DNA from: a bacterium | GTDB lineage: Bacteria > Fidelibacterota > Marinisomatia > Marinisomatales > JAHJCW01 | Reading direction: 5' to 3' | Assembly (NCBI GenBank): GCA_028282845.1 | Contig: JANQGY010000001.1 | Location: 62,001-126,000, forward strand | DNA length: 64,000 bases | Shown here: piece after piece, positions 27,071-35,586 of the stretch | How positions within the stretch are numbered: position 1 is the stretch's first letter | How the letters are laid out: the number at the start of each line of letters is the position of its first letter | Made by a program: the position numbers and the translations under genes | Notes under the pieces: model-generated | The model's input: the letters and a program-made list of their open reading frames with translations, nothing else | Databases searched by the model: none | What the model was told of the DNA's origin: nothing

Positions 27071-27682
27071 ATGTTAGAACATTATTTATCATTAGCAACA
27101 AAATCCATCTTCGTTGAAAATATTTTATTATCTTATTTTTTGGGAATGTGTTCGTTCTTGGCCATATCAAAGAAAGTTGAAACTTCTATCGGGCTTGGAC
27201 TGGCGGTTGTATTTGTGCTTACCATCACGGCTCCGGTCAATTGGGCTCTGCATCATTTTTTCCTGCGAGAAGGTGCCTTAGCTTGGGCGGGATTTCCGGC
27301 AGTGAATCTAAGCTATCTGAATTTTATTGCCTTTATCGCAGTTATTGCTGCGATGGTTCAGTTGGTGGAAATGGTCATGGACCGGTTCTTGCCGACGCTC
27401 TATATCAATCTCGGAATATTCTTGCCGTTAATCGCTGTGAACTGTGCCATCCTTGGAGGATCACTGTTTTTGGTAGAAAGGCAATATACTTTAAGTGAAT
27501 CAGCCGTTTTTGGCTTTGGATCGGGGATCGGATTTTTTCTGGCAATTGCTTCGATGGCTGCCATTCGGCATAAATTACGCTATTCCGACGTTCCCAAAGG
27601 ACTGCGCGGATTGGGCATTACTATGCTGCTGACCGGATTATTGTCAATGGCGTTTATGGCATTTTCAGGAATAGATTTGTAG
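27071..27682 (+). CDS. nqrE: Na+-translocating NADH:quinone reductase subunit E
   Basis: Six-helix partner of NqrD in inverted topology (203 residues). Cysteines for the shared iron centre appear in [15 protein letters not shown] and [11 protein letters not shown]. The segment [18 protein letters not shown] is family-typical. The maturation factor for this centre, NqrM, is encoded convergently 2.3 kb downstream. Confidence 0.96.
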   Translation: MLEHYLSLATKSIFVENILLSYFLGMCSFLAISKKVETSIGLGLAVVFVLTITAPVNWALHHFFLREGALAWAGFPAVNLSYLNFIAFIAVIAAMVQLVEMVMDRFLPTLYINLGIFLPLIAVNCAILGGSLFLVERQYTLSESAVFGFGSGIGFFLAIASMAAIRHKLRYSDVPKGLRGLGITMLLTGLLSMAFMAFSGIDL

Positions 27683-27691
27683 GATTTAGCG

Positions 27692-28915
27692 ATGGTTACG
27701 GCATTAATAGGTGTTCTATTCTTTACGGGTTTAATCCTGCTTTTGGTGATTATACTCAATTTTGTGAGCAATAAAATATTGCCGCAAGGGAACGTTAATA
27801 TTGAAATAAATGAGGACGATGAAAAGACCATTTCCGTGCGTCCCGGCCAAACCTTATTAAATGCTTTTACAAGTAATGAAATTTATTTGCCTTCCGCTTG
27901 TGGCGGGCAGGGAACCTGTGCGCAGTGCAAATGTCAGATTTTAGACGGCGGGGGCGATATCTTGCCAACTGAAACGGGGCATATCGGTCGGAAGGAAGCA
28001 GCTGATCATTGGCGCTTGTCTTGTCAGGTAAAAATTAAGCAGGACATGAAAATTACGCTGCCTGATGAAATTTTCAGCATCCAAAAATTCCGCTGCAAAG
28101 TTATTTCGAACAAGAACGTTGCGACTTTTATTAAGGAATTAATAGTTGAATTACCTGCCGGTGAAACTATGGATTACCGCGCCGGTGGCTATATTCAGAT
28201 TGAAGTACCACCTTACAAATTAAAATATTCCGATTTTGATATTGAGGACGAATACCGTGAAGATTGGGATAAATATGATATGTGGCGCTATGTGGCTACT
28301 AACGATGACGAAGTGATTCGGGCTTATTCGATGGCAAGTTATCCGGCTGAAGGCAACAAACTTATACTGAATGTAAGAATCGCATCACCTCCACCATGGA
28401 AACCGGATGCTCCGCCCGGCATTGCTTCTTCGTATATTTTCAATCTCAAACCGGGTGATGAAGTAGAATTGTCGGGTCCTTACGGCGAGTTTTTCACCAA
28501 GGAGACTGAACGCGAGATGGTATTTATCGGCGGCGGTGCCGGAATGGCACCGATGCGCAGTCACTTATATGATTTGCTTAAAACCAATAACTCGCAGCGG
28601 AAAATCTCGTTTTGGTATGGTGCTCGGTCGCTGCGTGAGATGTTCTATGACGATGAATTTAAAGCACTATCTGAAAAATATCCTAATTTCTCATATCAAG
28701 TTGGATTGTCGGAGCCATTGGAACAAGATAATTGGAACGGTCCGGTTGGTTTTATTCATCAGATATTATACGATAATATGTTAAAAGATCATGAAGATCC
28801 AACCGAATTGGAATATTATATGTGTGGTCCGCCGCCGATGATAGATGCAATGGATAAGATGTTATATGATCTTGGTGTGGAAAAAGAAATGATAGCGTAT
28901 GATGAATTTGGCTAA
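27692..28915 (+). CDS. nqrF: Na+-translocating NADH:quinone reductase subunit F
   Basis: NADH-oxidising subunit: one membrane helix (about 4-25), a [2Fe-2S] ferredoxin domain and a ferredoxin-reductase-like FAD/NADH module (407 residues). Iron ligands are Cys70, Cys76, Cys79 and Cys111, the same numbers I recall for the Vibrio protein. FAD binding: RAYSMASYP; NADH binding: IGGGAGMAPMRSH and YMCGPPPMIDAM; the end motif AYDEFG is intact. Its end overlaps apbE by 17 bases. Confidence 0.98.
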   Translation: MVTALIGVLFFTGLILLLVIILNFVSNKILPQGNVNIEINEDDEKTISVRPGQTLLNAFTSNEIYLPSACGGQGTCAQCKCQILDGGGDILPTETGHIGRKEAADHWRLSCQVKIKQDMKITLPDEIFSIQKFRCKVISNKNVATFIKELIVELPAGETMDYRAGGYIQIEVPPYKLKYSDFDIEDEYREDWDKYDMWRYVATNDDEVIRAYSMASYPAEGNKLILNVRIASPPPWKPDAPPGIASSYIFNLKPGDEVELSGPYGEFFTKETEREMVFIGGGAGMAPMRSHLYDLLKTNNSQRKISFWYGARSLREMFYDDEFKALSEKYPNFSYQVGLSEPLEQDNWNGPVGFIHQILYDNMLKDHEDPTELEYYMCGPPPMIDAMDKMLYDLGVEKEMIAYDEFG

Positions 28916-29948
28916 AAAGACGCTTGCTACTAATATTTCAAAAGCTCAGCTACTGTTGGGCTTTTTTATTTTTTTTGTAATAATTGGTTGTACCAAAACG
29001 GACGATACGATCAGTATTTCCGGATTCACTATGGGCACCACTTATTCAATTAAAATTATTGACGAAGATAAATATGATATTGACCAAAATGAACTAAAGC
29101 CAAAAATTGATTCCGTATTGACGGCATTCAATCAACAAATGTCAACCTATATCGAAGATAGCGAGATCAGCATTTTCAATAACCGAACTGACAACGCGTG
29201 GCAGAAAATCTCAAACGAATTTTATACAGTACTTGAGGAATCTCAAAAAATGTCACAGCTGACCAATGGGGCTTTTGACATTACCATCGGCCCTTTAGTG
29301 GATTTGTGGGGATTTGGAGGTTCTGGTCAAATTGATTGGAATCCACCCTCAGGATCTGAGATAGCATTGACCATGAATCTTGTCGGTTATGATAAAATCC
29401 AATTACGAGATAAATTTACTCGCAAACTAAATATCAATACCGTGATTGATCTTAATGCGATCGCAAAGGGTTATGGAGTAGATATTGTATTTGATTATCT
29501 TGTTGATGTAGGATATAAAAACATCCTTGTTGAAATCGGCGGGGAAGTGCGTTGTAGCGGATTTAATCAAAATAATGAATATTGGAAGGTTGGTATTGAT
29601 AAACCAATTCTTGAAATCCTGCCCGGTACTGATTTACAAACAATTGTATCATTGGATAATGAAGCATTAGCTACTTCAGGAGATTATAGAAATTATTTTA
29701 TTTATAATGACAAATTATACTCGCACACGATTAATCCGAGGACGGGTTACCCGATTGAAAACGGTGTTGCTTCGGCATCGGTCATTGCACCAAACTGCAT
29801 GACGGCAGATGCGTTTGCCACGGCATTGATGGTCATGGGTAAGGAGGGAATTGGATTAATTGAAAAATTGGAGAATGTGGAAGCGCTGATAATTGAGAGA
29901 ATTGGTATTGATGAGTTTGAAGTTACTAAAAGTAGTGGGTGGAATTAA
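28899..29948 (+). CDS. apbE: FAD:protein FMN transferase (lipoprotein)
   Basis: Attaches FMN from FAD to threonines of NqrB and NqrC at the outer face of the inner membrane. The 349 residues begin with a lipoprotein signal; Cys31 in FVIIGC is the lipidation site. Family blocks: GFTMGTTYSIKI, MSTYIEDSEISIFN, VIDLNAIAKGYGVD, VEIGGEVRCSG, HTINPRTGYPI and APNCMTADAFATALMVMG, the last carrying the Mg-binding Asp/Thr. Placement directly after nqrF (17-base overlap) makes Na+-NQR its evident client. A terminator-like hairpin lies inside its signal-peptide region (28940-28976), so expression may be lower than that of nqrA-F. Its stop is one base from the convergent nqrM stop. Confidence 0.96.
   Translation: MMNLAKKTLATNISKAQLLLGFFIFFVIIGCTKTDDTISISGFTMGTTYSIKIIDEDKYDIDQNELKPKIDSVLTAFNQQMSTYIEDSEISIFNNRTDNAWQKISNEFYTVLEESQKMSQLTNGAFDITIGPLVDLWGFGGSGQIDWNPPSGSEIALTMNLVGYDKIQLRDKFTRKLNINTVIDLNAIAKGYGVDIVFDYLVDVGYKNILVEIGGEVRCSGFNQNNEYWKVGIDKPILEILPGTDLQTIVSLDNEALATSGDYRNYFIYNDKLYSHTINPRTGYPIENGVASASVIAPNCMTADAFATALMVMGKEGIGLIEKLENVEALIIERIGIDEFEVTKSSGWN
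28940..28976 (+). terminator. Terminator-like hairpin inside the start of apbE
   Basis: AAAAGCTCA (28940-28948) pairs with TGGGCTTTT (28957-28965): nine pairs including one G-U, with an eight-base loop. It is followed by T-rich sequence to 28976, with only one A at 28968. This has the form of an intrinsic terminator 25-60 bases after the nqrF stop, yet lies within the apbE signal-peptide codons (LLLGFFIFFV). It probably attenuates transcription between nqrF and apbE. Confidence 0.55.
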
Positions 29949-29949
29949 T

Positions 29950-30114
29950 CTAACGATCTTCCCGGCTTTCACACTTTTCAACATCGCCGTCGCAATATGA
30001 GCAGGAAGCGTCTCCACTACATGATGTATTTAGCTCTTTGCCGCCGATAAAAGTGCCAAGTCCTAATAATGCCAATATTATGGCAATTGCTCCTATTCCG
30101 ATTAACAAGTTCAT
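29950..30114 (-). CDS. nqrM: NqrM, Na+-NQR maturation factor (54 residues)
   Basis: A small gene on the minus strand, convergent with apbE (one base between stops). The protein has an N-terminal membrane helix (about 2-20, LLIGIGAIAIILALLGLG), then FIGGKELNTSC and four cysteines (C32, C38, C41, C48) in a soluble tail. This matches the plan of NqrM (DUF539): membrane anchor, GG-K/R-x-L, Cys-rich tail. NqrM is required to build the NqrD-NqrE iron centre in Vibrio. Location beside nqrA-F and apbE strongly supports the call. GGTGAG lies about 11 bases ahead of the ATG as a weak ribosome binding site. The convergent orientation means separate transcription from the operon it serves. Confidence 0.85.
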   Translation of the reverse strand: MNLLIGIGAIAIILALLGLGTFIGGKELNTSCSGDASCSYCDGDVEKCESREDR

Positions 30115-30204
30115 ATCAAAAATTACTCACCACTGGTAGAATTGTTCCATATAAATTGTTGAAAAGTATGTAAGTATATTATATAAAAATCTTAACTTCA
30201 ATCT

Positions 30205-30234
30205 TGTGTAAAAATGTGAAAAATTGTGAAAATA
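30205..30234 (+). repeat. Three tandem 10-base repeats over the antiporter start codon
   Basis: TGTGTAAAAA, TGTGAAAAAT and TGTGAAAATA follow each other with exact 10-base spacing, one DNA helical turn, ending over the GTG start of the antiporter gene (30226). Phased A-tracts could bend the DNA, or the repeats could bind a regulator on one face. No copy occurs elsewhere that I noticed. Confidence 0.45.
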
Positions 30235-31674
30235 CTTAAACTAAATAAAAAACGAATACGAATCACCATTGTTACATCAATTTTAATCTTATTTAATATT
30301 GCTTTAGCTGCTGAAAGCAATCATGCGGTGCCGCATGTTGACGGGACAATCTTAAGTATTTACTGGGTAATACCATTTGTAGGTATGCTACTTTCGATTG
30401 CTGTCTTTCCACTGATTTGGCCGCATTTCTGGCATAATAATTTTGGGAAGGTATCCTTTTTTTGGGCATTGTGTTTTATAATCCCCTTTATAATAGTAGA
30501 AGGATTTGAGATTACTTTGTATGAGGTGTTGCATATAATTTTGTTGGATTACATTCCCTTCATAATGTTATTATTAGCATTATTCACTATTTCAGGTGGC
30601 ATCCATATTAGAGGAACTATGGTTGGCACTCCGGCTTTGAATGTGATTATAATATTAATCGGTACAATTTTAGCCAGTTGGATGGGAACCACCGGAGCAG
30701 CGATGTTATTGATCCGCCCCTTGATCAAAGCCAATTCGTATCGTAAACATAAAGTTCATATAATCGTATTCTTTATTTTCTTGGTAGCTAACATCGGCGG
30801 CTCCTTAACGCCGCTCGGGGATCCTCCATTATTTTTAGGTTTCTTAAAGGGTGTGGATTTCTTCTGGACGACAAGCGCGATGTTCCTCCCGATGTTATTC
30901 ATGGTAATATCGTTATTGCTGATATTTTATGTAATTGATAGTAGATTTTACAGGATGGAAGATCATTCTAAAAAACCACAGGTAACCAATAAGCAAAAAA
31001 TTGGAATTGAAGGTTCAATAAATTTTTTGCTGCTGTTGGGAGTTGTCGTTGCAGTATTATTGAGCGGTATTTGGCAACCGGATATTGCCTTCAATATTTA
31101 CCACGTTCATGTTGAATTGCAAAAACTTATTAAAGATGTAATTCTATTGGCACTGACTTTTATTAGCTGGATGATAACTTCTAAAGCATTGCGTGAAAAG
31201 AATAATTTTTCATGGTTCCCCATTCAGGAGGTCGCCAAGTTATTTATCGGAATTTTTATAACGATAATACCTGCTATTGCAATCTTAAAAGCCGGCACAA
31301 ACGGCGCTTTGGCTGGAATTATTGATTCGGTGTCATCAGACGGCAATCCTATTAATTATATGTATTTTTGGCTTACCGGAATTTTATCAAGTTTTTTAGA
31401 TAATGCCCCGACATACTTGGTTTTCTTCAATACTGCCGGTGGGGATGCTGCTACCTTAATGGGACCGCTGCACAATACTCTTCTGGCAATATCGGCCGGC
31501 GCCGTATTTATGGGAGCCTGTACTTATATTGGTAATGCTCCAAATTTTATGGTAAAATCAATTGCCGAAGAACAGAACATATCCATGCCAAGTTTTTTTG
31601 GGTATATGATTAAGTATTCGATACCGATTTTAATACCACTATTTTTTATAATTACGATCCTGTTTTTCTTATGA
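30226..31674 (+). CDS. NhaD-like Na+/H+ antiporter (ion transporter superfamily)
   Basis: Polytopic inner-membrane antiporter, 482 residues with about 12 helices. Typical NhaD/ArsB-superfamily blocks: SWMGTTGAAMLLIRPLI, NIGGSLTPLGDPPLFLGFLKG, LTGILSSFLDNAPTYLVFF and GACTYIGNAPNFMVKSIAEE, which include the conserved Thr-Gly-Ala, Gly-Asp-Pro and Asp-Asn-Ala-Pro residues. The start is GTG; an in-frame TGA lies three codons upstream and no ATG fits. Placed next to Na+-NQR genes, it likely exchanges Na+ for H+, linking both gradients (inference). A dicarboxylate or other ion substrate is possible within the superfamily. It overlaps the adenosyltransferase gene by four bases. Confidence 0.88.
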   Translation: MKILKLNKKRIRITIVTSILILFNIALAAESNHAVPHVDGTILSIYWVIPFVGMLLSIAVFPLIWPHFWHNNFGKVSFFWALCFIIPFIIVEGFEITLYEVLHIILLDYIPFIMLLLALFTISGGIHIRGTMVGTPALNVIIILIGTILASWMGTTGAAMLLIRPLIKANSYRKHKVHIIVFFIFLVANIGGSLTPLGDPPLFLGFLKGVDFFWTTSAMFLPMLFMVISLLLIFYVIDSRFYRMEDHSKKPQVTNKQKIGIEGSINFLLLLGVVVAVLLSGIWQPDIAFNIYHVHVELQKLIKDVILLALTFISWMITSKALREKNNFSWFPIQEVAKLFIGIFITIIPAIAILKAGTNGALAGIIDSVSSDGNPINYMYFWLTGILSSFLDNAPTYLVFFNTAGGDAATLMGPLHNTLLAISAGAVFMGACTYIGNAPNFMVKSIAEEQNISMPSFFGYMIKYSIPILIPLFFIITILFFL

Positions 31675-32216
31675 GAATAACAAAGGTAACAACCAAAAAA
31701 GGCGATAGCGGTAAAACTAAATTAGGTGATGGACAAACCGTTCCTAAGTCTGATCTGCGGATCAGATGTTTAGGTTCGATTGATGAACTGAATTCATTTA
31801 TAGGACATGCTAAAGTCGCCTGTGAAGATGATGCAATTAGAGATAATCTTGTTCAAGTACAGAACCAATTATTGAGTTTAGGCGGAGAAATATCTTTACC
31901 CGATTTAAAACATAATTTGATCAAAATGGAAAATGTGAAATTTCTGGAATCAATAATTGCCGATTTGATCAAAGTTCTTCAACCGTTAAAGGAGTTTGTT
32001 ATTCCGGGTGATGATGAATTTTCGGCCCGATTGCATGTCGCACGCTCAGTTTGTCGTCGAGCTGAAACAATGATAACAGAATTAAACGCTGTAGAAACCG
32101 GCAAAAAAGTGTGGATACAATATCTCAATCGGTTATCCGATTTCCTGTTTGTTACAGCACGTTTTCACCTGCAACAGATTCGGCTAACAGAAAAACAGTG
32201 GGAAAGATCGGGTTAG
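31671..32216 (+). CDS. pduO: Cob(I)alamin adenosyltransferase, PduO type
   Basis: Makes adenosylcobalamin from cob(I)alamin and ATP. The 181 residues start with the ATP loop TKKGDSGKTKLGDGQTVPK and SIDELNSFIGHAK; the later FVIPGDDEFSARLHVARSVCRRAE carries the conserved Arg/Glu residues of the trimer active site. All are PduO-type hallmarks. Its product is the cofactor needed by the acyl-CoA mutase encoded 5 kb downstream. Overlap with the antiporter gene is four bases. Confidence 0.95.
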   Translation: MRITKVTTKKGDSGKTKLGDGQTVPKSDLRIRCLGSIDELNSFIGHAKVACEDDAIRDNLVQVQNQLLSLGGEISLPDLKHNLIKMENVKFLESIIADLIKVLQPLKEFVIPGDDEFSARLHVARSVCRRAETMITELNAVETGKKVWIQYLNRLSDFLFVTARFHLQQIRLTEKQWERSG

Positions 32217-32276
32217 TCTTTTCATATTATAATTAACTAAATGTATTGTATATTTAAAGTTTTTCAGTGCAGATAA

Positions 32277-33284
32277 ATGCGTGATTGGTTAAAAATAAAA
32301 CAAGCGATAGAACAAGCAAAAACGATTATGTTGACGACCCATGAAAATCCTGATGGTGATGGTATCGGATCTATCGTGGTATTTCAGCATTACTTGAGAA
32401 AGAAGAGTAAGGACTTCCGAATTTTAATGACATCTCAGTTGCCTGAAGAATTTCAATTTTTAGATCCATTGAATACATTTGAAATATATGATGAAAAAAA
32501 GCATTCAGAATGGTTATTGAATGTTGACTTGGCTCTTCTATTGGATATTGGTAATTATGACCGTACCGGTCTGATGTGGGAAGCAATCAAACAGAATGGG
32601 ACGGTCGTAGCTAACATAGATCATCATCCTTATCCGAACGGACATCCATTCACCATTAATATATCGGATGTTAACGCTTCGGCGACCGGTGAATTGGTAT
32701 ATGATTTTTTAAATGAGATTGAACCTAAATATTTAACAAAAGAAGTTTACGAAGCTATTTATGTTGCTATAATGACTGATACCGGATCGTTTAGCTATAA
32801 TAATACAAATATTCAATGCCATGAGATAGCTGCCGAAGCCATAAAAGCCGGCGTTGATACGGCGAAATTGCATCAAATGATTTATGGTTCTAATTCTCGT
32901 TCGAAGATAAAACTATTGGCGGCTGTTGCCGATAATATCCAGTACGCTCATCACGGAAAAGTGGCTTGGTTTGTAATTGATAAGGAAATGATGGCAAAAT
33001 CAGGAGCAATCCAAGAGGATGTTGAAGGCTTTACTGATTTCGCAAGATCTATTAAAGGCGTGGAAGTTTCGTTTATGATCTTTGAGAATTCAAATAATTC
33101 TTGTAGAATTAATTTTAGATCAAAAGGATTTTACTCAATCAATAAAGTCGCTCAATATTTTGGAGGCGGTGGACATTCCTTTGCCGCGGGTGCGAAAGTA
33201 AATGGAACTTTGTCAGAAACTATTGATAAGGTATTGGATAAGACGATTGAGATAATGAAAGATCAGGAAAGGATCGAAAAGTGA
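32277..33284 (+). CDS. nrnA: DHH/DHHA1 phosphoesterase, NrnA type
   Basis: Cytoplasmic phosphoesterase of the NrnA family, acting on short oligoribonucleotides (nanoRNA), pAp or pApA. The 335 residues show all DHH motifs: THENPDGDGIGS, DIGNYDRTG, NIDHHPYPNG and MTDTGSFSY. The C-terminal DHHA1 motif GGGGHSFAAGAKV is also intact. A GTG start for ispH overlaps its stop (GTGA). Because a diadenylate cyclase gene is in the same window, hydrolysis of pApA from c-di-AMP turnover is a sensible, unproven role. Confidence 0.93.
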   Translation: MRDWLKIKQAIEQAKTIMLTTHENPDGDGIGSIVVFQHYLRKKSKDFRILMTSQLPEEFQFLDPLNTFEIYDEKKHSEWLLNVDLALLLDIGNYDRTGLMWEAIKQNGTVVANIDHHPYPNGHPFTINISDVNASATGELVYDFLNEIEPKYLTKEVYEAIYVAIMTDTGSFSYNNTNIQCHEIAAEAIKAGVDTAKLHQMIYGSNSRSKIKLLAAVADNIQYAHHGKVAWFVIDKEMMAKSGAIQEDVEGFTDFARSIKGVEVSFMIFENSNNSCRINFRSKGFYSINKVAQYFGGGGHSFAAGAKVNGTLSETIDKVLDKTIEIMKDQERIEK

Positions 33285-34144
33285 AAATTATTGTCGCTAA
33301 GGATGCCGGCTATTGTTTTGGCGTTAGACAAGCTGTTGATCAAGCCTATAAAACAGCGGAAGATAATGGCGACGTGTATATGCTTGGTCATATCGTTCAT
33401 AATGAACATGTTGTAAAAGATTTGGAAAAATCCGGCACCAAAGTTGTTGCTTCCTTAGATGATGTTCCCGAAGATAAACCGTTACTATTTAGAGCTCATG
33501 GCACCGAACCGGGTATTTGGGAAGCTGCGAAGCATAAGAATTTGAATATTATTGATGCGACCTGTCCTTTGGTTACCGAAATTCATGAGGAGGTCAAGCG
33601 ATTGGAAAAAGATGGCCGCAACATAATTATTATAGGCGACCATGGACATGATGAGGTAGTGGGAATTGCATCACAGATCAAAAAACCGATTGTGATCTCA
33701 AGTGCCGATGAGGCAAGAGAATTAAGAAAGATGAAAAAAGCCGGGGTGGTCAGCCAATCAACGCAGATGATTGAGAATATTCAGGAAATCTTTAGTGTGT
33801 TATTAACCAAAATAACTGACTTGCATTTTGTTAATACAATTTGCTTCCCTACCAAACGGAATCATGAACAAATAAAAGAGTTAGCACAAGTTGCCGATGT
33901 TATGATAATTATTGGTTCGTTTACGAGCGCTAATTCCAAACGATTAACACAATTGGCGTTGGAACGAAATCCCCATTCTTATCAGGTTACCAACGCTCAG
34001 GATATTAAGAATGAGTGGTTTGCTAATGCGGAAACGGTAGGTATTTCTGCCGGAGCTTCCACGCCGGACGATATAATTCAAGATGTTATTAAACATGTCA
34101 AAAAACTTGGCAAAGTTATTGATGAGGAAATCATTTATGAGTAA
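33281..34144 (+). CDS. ispH: 4-hydroxy-3-methylbut-2-enyl diphosphate reductase
   Basis: Last step of the MEP isoprenoid pathway, yielding IPP and DMAPP with a [4Fe-4S] cluster. The three cluster cysteines are present: Cys12 ([10 protein letters not shown]), Cys95 (DATCPLV) and Cys188 (NTICFPTKR), near 12/96/197 in E. coli. RAHGTEPG and the catalytic region around SQSTQM are intact. The start is GTG in a GTGA overlap with nrnA. dxs, the first enzyme of the pathway, is encoded 1.4 kb downstream with pdxST between. Confidence 0.96.
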   Translation: MKIIVAKDAGYCFGVRQAVDQAYKTAEDNGDVYMLGHIVHNEHVVKDLEKSGTKVVASLDDVPEDKPLLFRAHGTEPGIWEAAKHKNLNIIDATCPLVTEIHEEVKRLEKDGRNIIIIGDHGHDEVVGIASQIKKPIVISSADEARELRKMKKAGVVSQSTQMIENIQEIFSVLLTKITDLHFVNTICFPTKRNHEQIKELAQVADVMIIIGSFTSANSKRLTQLALERNPHSYQVTNAQDIKNEWFANAETVGISAGASTPDDIIQDVIKHVKKLGKVIDEEIIYE

Positions 34145-35018
34145 AGATTTGAACAAAATTAAAGTTGGCTTGGCGGAAATGCTCAAAGGTGGTGTAATAA
34201 TGGATGTTACCACCCCGGATCAAGCCAAGATCGCTGAAGATGCCGGTGCTGTAGCGGTGATGGCATTAGAAAGAATTCCGGCTGAGATCCGGAAAGATGG
34301 CGGCATTGCCCGCATGAGTAATCCGGAAATGATAAAAGGAATCCAAAAAATGGTGTCAATTCCGGTTATGGCCAAATGCCGGATCGGACATTTTGCCGAA
34401 GCGCAAATACTTGAAGCCCTTGAAGTAGATTTTATTGATGAAAGTGAAGTACTGACTCCTGCTGATGAAAAGAACCATATTTGGAAGAAAGATTTTAAGA
34501 TTCCATTTGTGTGCGGTGCCCGGGATATTGGTGAAGCATTGCGGAGAATCGGTGAAGGTGCCGCTATGATCAGAACTAAAGGAGAAGCAGGCAGCGGCAA
34601 CATTGTTGAAGCAGTGCGACATATGCGCACCGTGCAGAACCAAATGAAAGAGTTGACCGTTATGGACTCTGAAGAATTAATGGCTACTGCCAAAAATCTT
34701 GGCGCACCGTTTGAACTAGTAGAAATCGTTGCTAAGAACGGTAAATTGCCGGTACCGAATTTTGCCGCCGGCGGCATTGCTACACCGGCCGACGCATCTC
34801 TGATGATGCAGCTTGGTGCCGAGTCAGTATTTGTCGGATCGGGAATTTTTATGAGCGAGGACCCGGCTAATCGCGCTAAAGCAATAGTTGACGCCGTCAC
34901 CCACTACAAAGATGCTAAAAAATTAGCAGAAGTTTCAAGCCGCTTGAAATCAGCAATGAAAGGATTGGATATTTCAGAAATACCTGAAGAACAAAGGTTG
35001 CAAGAAAGGGGTTGGTAG
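34137..35018 (+). CDS. pdxS: Pyridoxal 5'-phosphate synthase, PdxS subunit
   Basis: Builds PLP from ribose-5-phosphate, glyceraldehyde-3-phosphate and ammonia; dodecameric TIM barrel. I chose the ATG giving [19 protein letters not shown] (293 residues, the normal size), eight bases inside ispH; a longer frame to 34083 adds 18 unrelated residues. Catalytic lysines are visible: Lys80 in [13 protein letters not shown] and Lys148 in [11 protein letters not shown] (81 and 149 in Bacillus). pdxT follows with no gap. Confidence 0.97.
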   Translation: MSKDLNKIKVGLAEMLKGGVIMDVTTPDQAKIAEDAGAVAVMALERIPAEIRKDGGIARMSNPEMIKGIQKMVSIPVMAKCRIGHFAEAQILEALEVDFIDESEVLTPADEKNHIWKKDFKIPFVCGARDIGEALRRIGEGAAMIRTKGEAGSGNIVEAVRHMRTVQNQMKELTVMDSEELMATAKNLGAPFELVEIVAKNGKLPVPNFAAGGIATPADASLMMQLGAESVFVGSGIFMSEDPANRAKAIVDAVTHYKDAKKLAEVSSRLKSAMKGLDISEIPEEQRLQERGW

Positions 35019-35585
35019 TTGAAAGTTGGCGTGTTGGCTTTGCAAGGCAATTATGAAATGCATTGCAAAGTGCTCGAAAAAATCAATATTGAACCGGTAT
35101 ATATTAAGTATCCGTACGAACTTGATATGGTACGGGGATTGATTATTCCCGGTGGTGAATCAACAACAATGTCAAAATTGATGAATCGTATTGATCTGTA
35201 TGACGGTATCCTTTCTTTTGCTAAAAAATATCCCGTTTTAGGGACCTGTGCCGGATTAATTTTAATGTCAAATAAGGTTGTTGATAGTAACTTAACACCA
35301 TTAAGATTATTAGATATTAATATCAAAAGGAATGGCTATGGGCGTCAAATCAATTCCGGGACTGTGAATGTGGAATTAAAATTAGAAGATACCGATTATA
35401 GCATCCCGGCTTCATTTATCAGAGCGCCAAAGATCGTTGATTATAATAATGTGAAAGTAATAGCACAATATGAGGATGTACCGGTAATTGTAAGCAATGG
35501 AAAACATTTAGGTATATCATTCCATCCGGAATTAGATAACATTACTATTTTACATGAATATGTTTTTCTAAATGGTGATAAGTAA
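35019..35585 (+). CDS. pdxT: Pyridoxal 5'-phosphate synthase, glutaminase subunit PdxT
   Basis: Class I glutamine amidotransferase that supplies ammonia to PdxS. The triad is complete: Cys77 (LGTCAGLILM), His169 and Glu171 (SFHPELD). GVLALQGNYEMH and IIPGGESTTMSKL are family motifs. The start is TTG, directly adjoining the pdxS stop (TAGTTG), and gives the canonical MKVGVLALQG beginning; there is no ATG alternative. Length 188 residues is normal. Confidence 0.96.
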   Translation: MKVGVLALQGNYEMHCKVLEKINIEPVYIKYPYELDMVRGLIIPGGESTTMSKLMNRIDLYDGILSFAKKYPVLGTCAGLILMSNKVVDSNLTPLRLLDINIKRNGYGRQINSGTVNVELKLEDTDYSIPASFIRAPKIVDYNNVKVIAQYEDVPVIVSNGKHLGISFHPELDNITILHEYVFLNGDK

Positions 35586-35586
35586 A

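Noticed and set aside
34220-34900. 226-codon open frame on the minus strand inside pdxS
   Set aside because: It mirrors codon bias of the highly conserved pdxS on the other strand; the translation has no recognisable motif.
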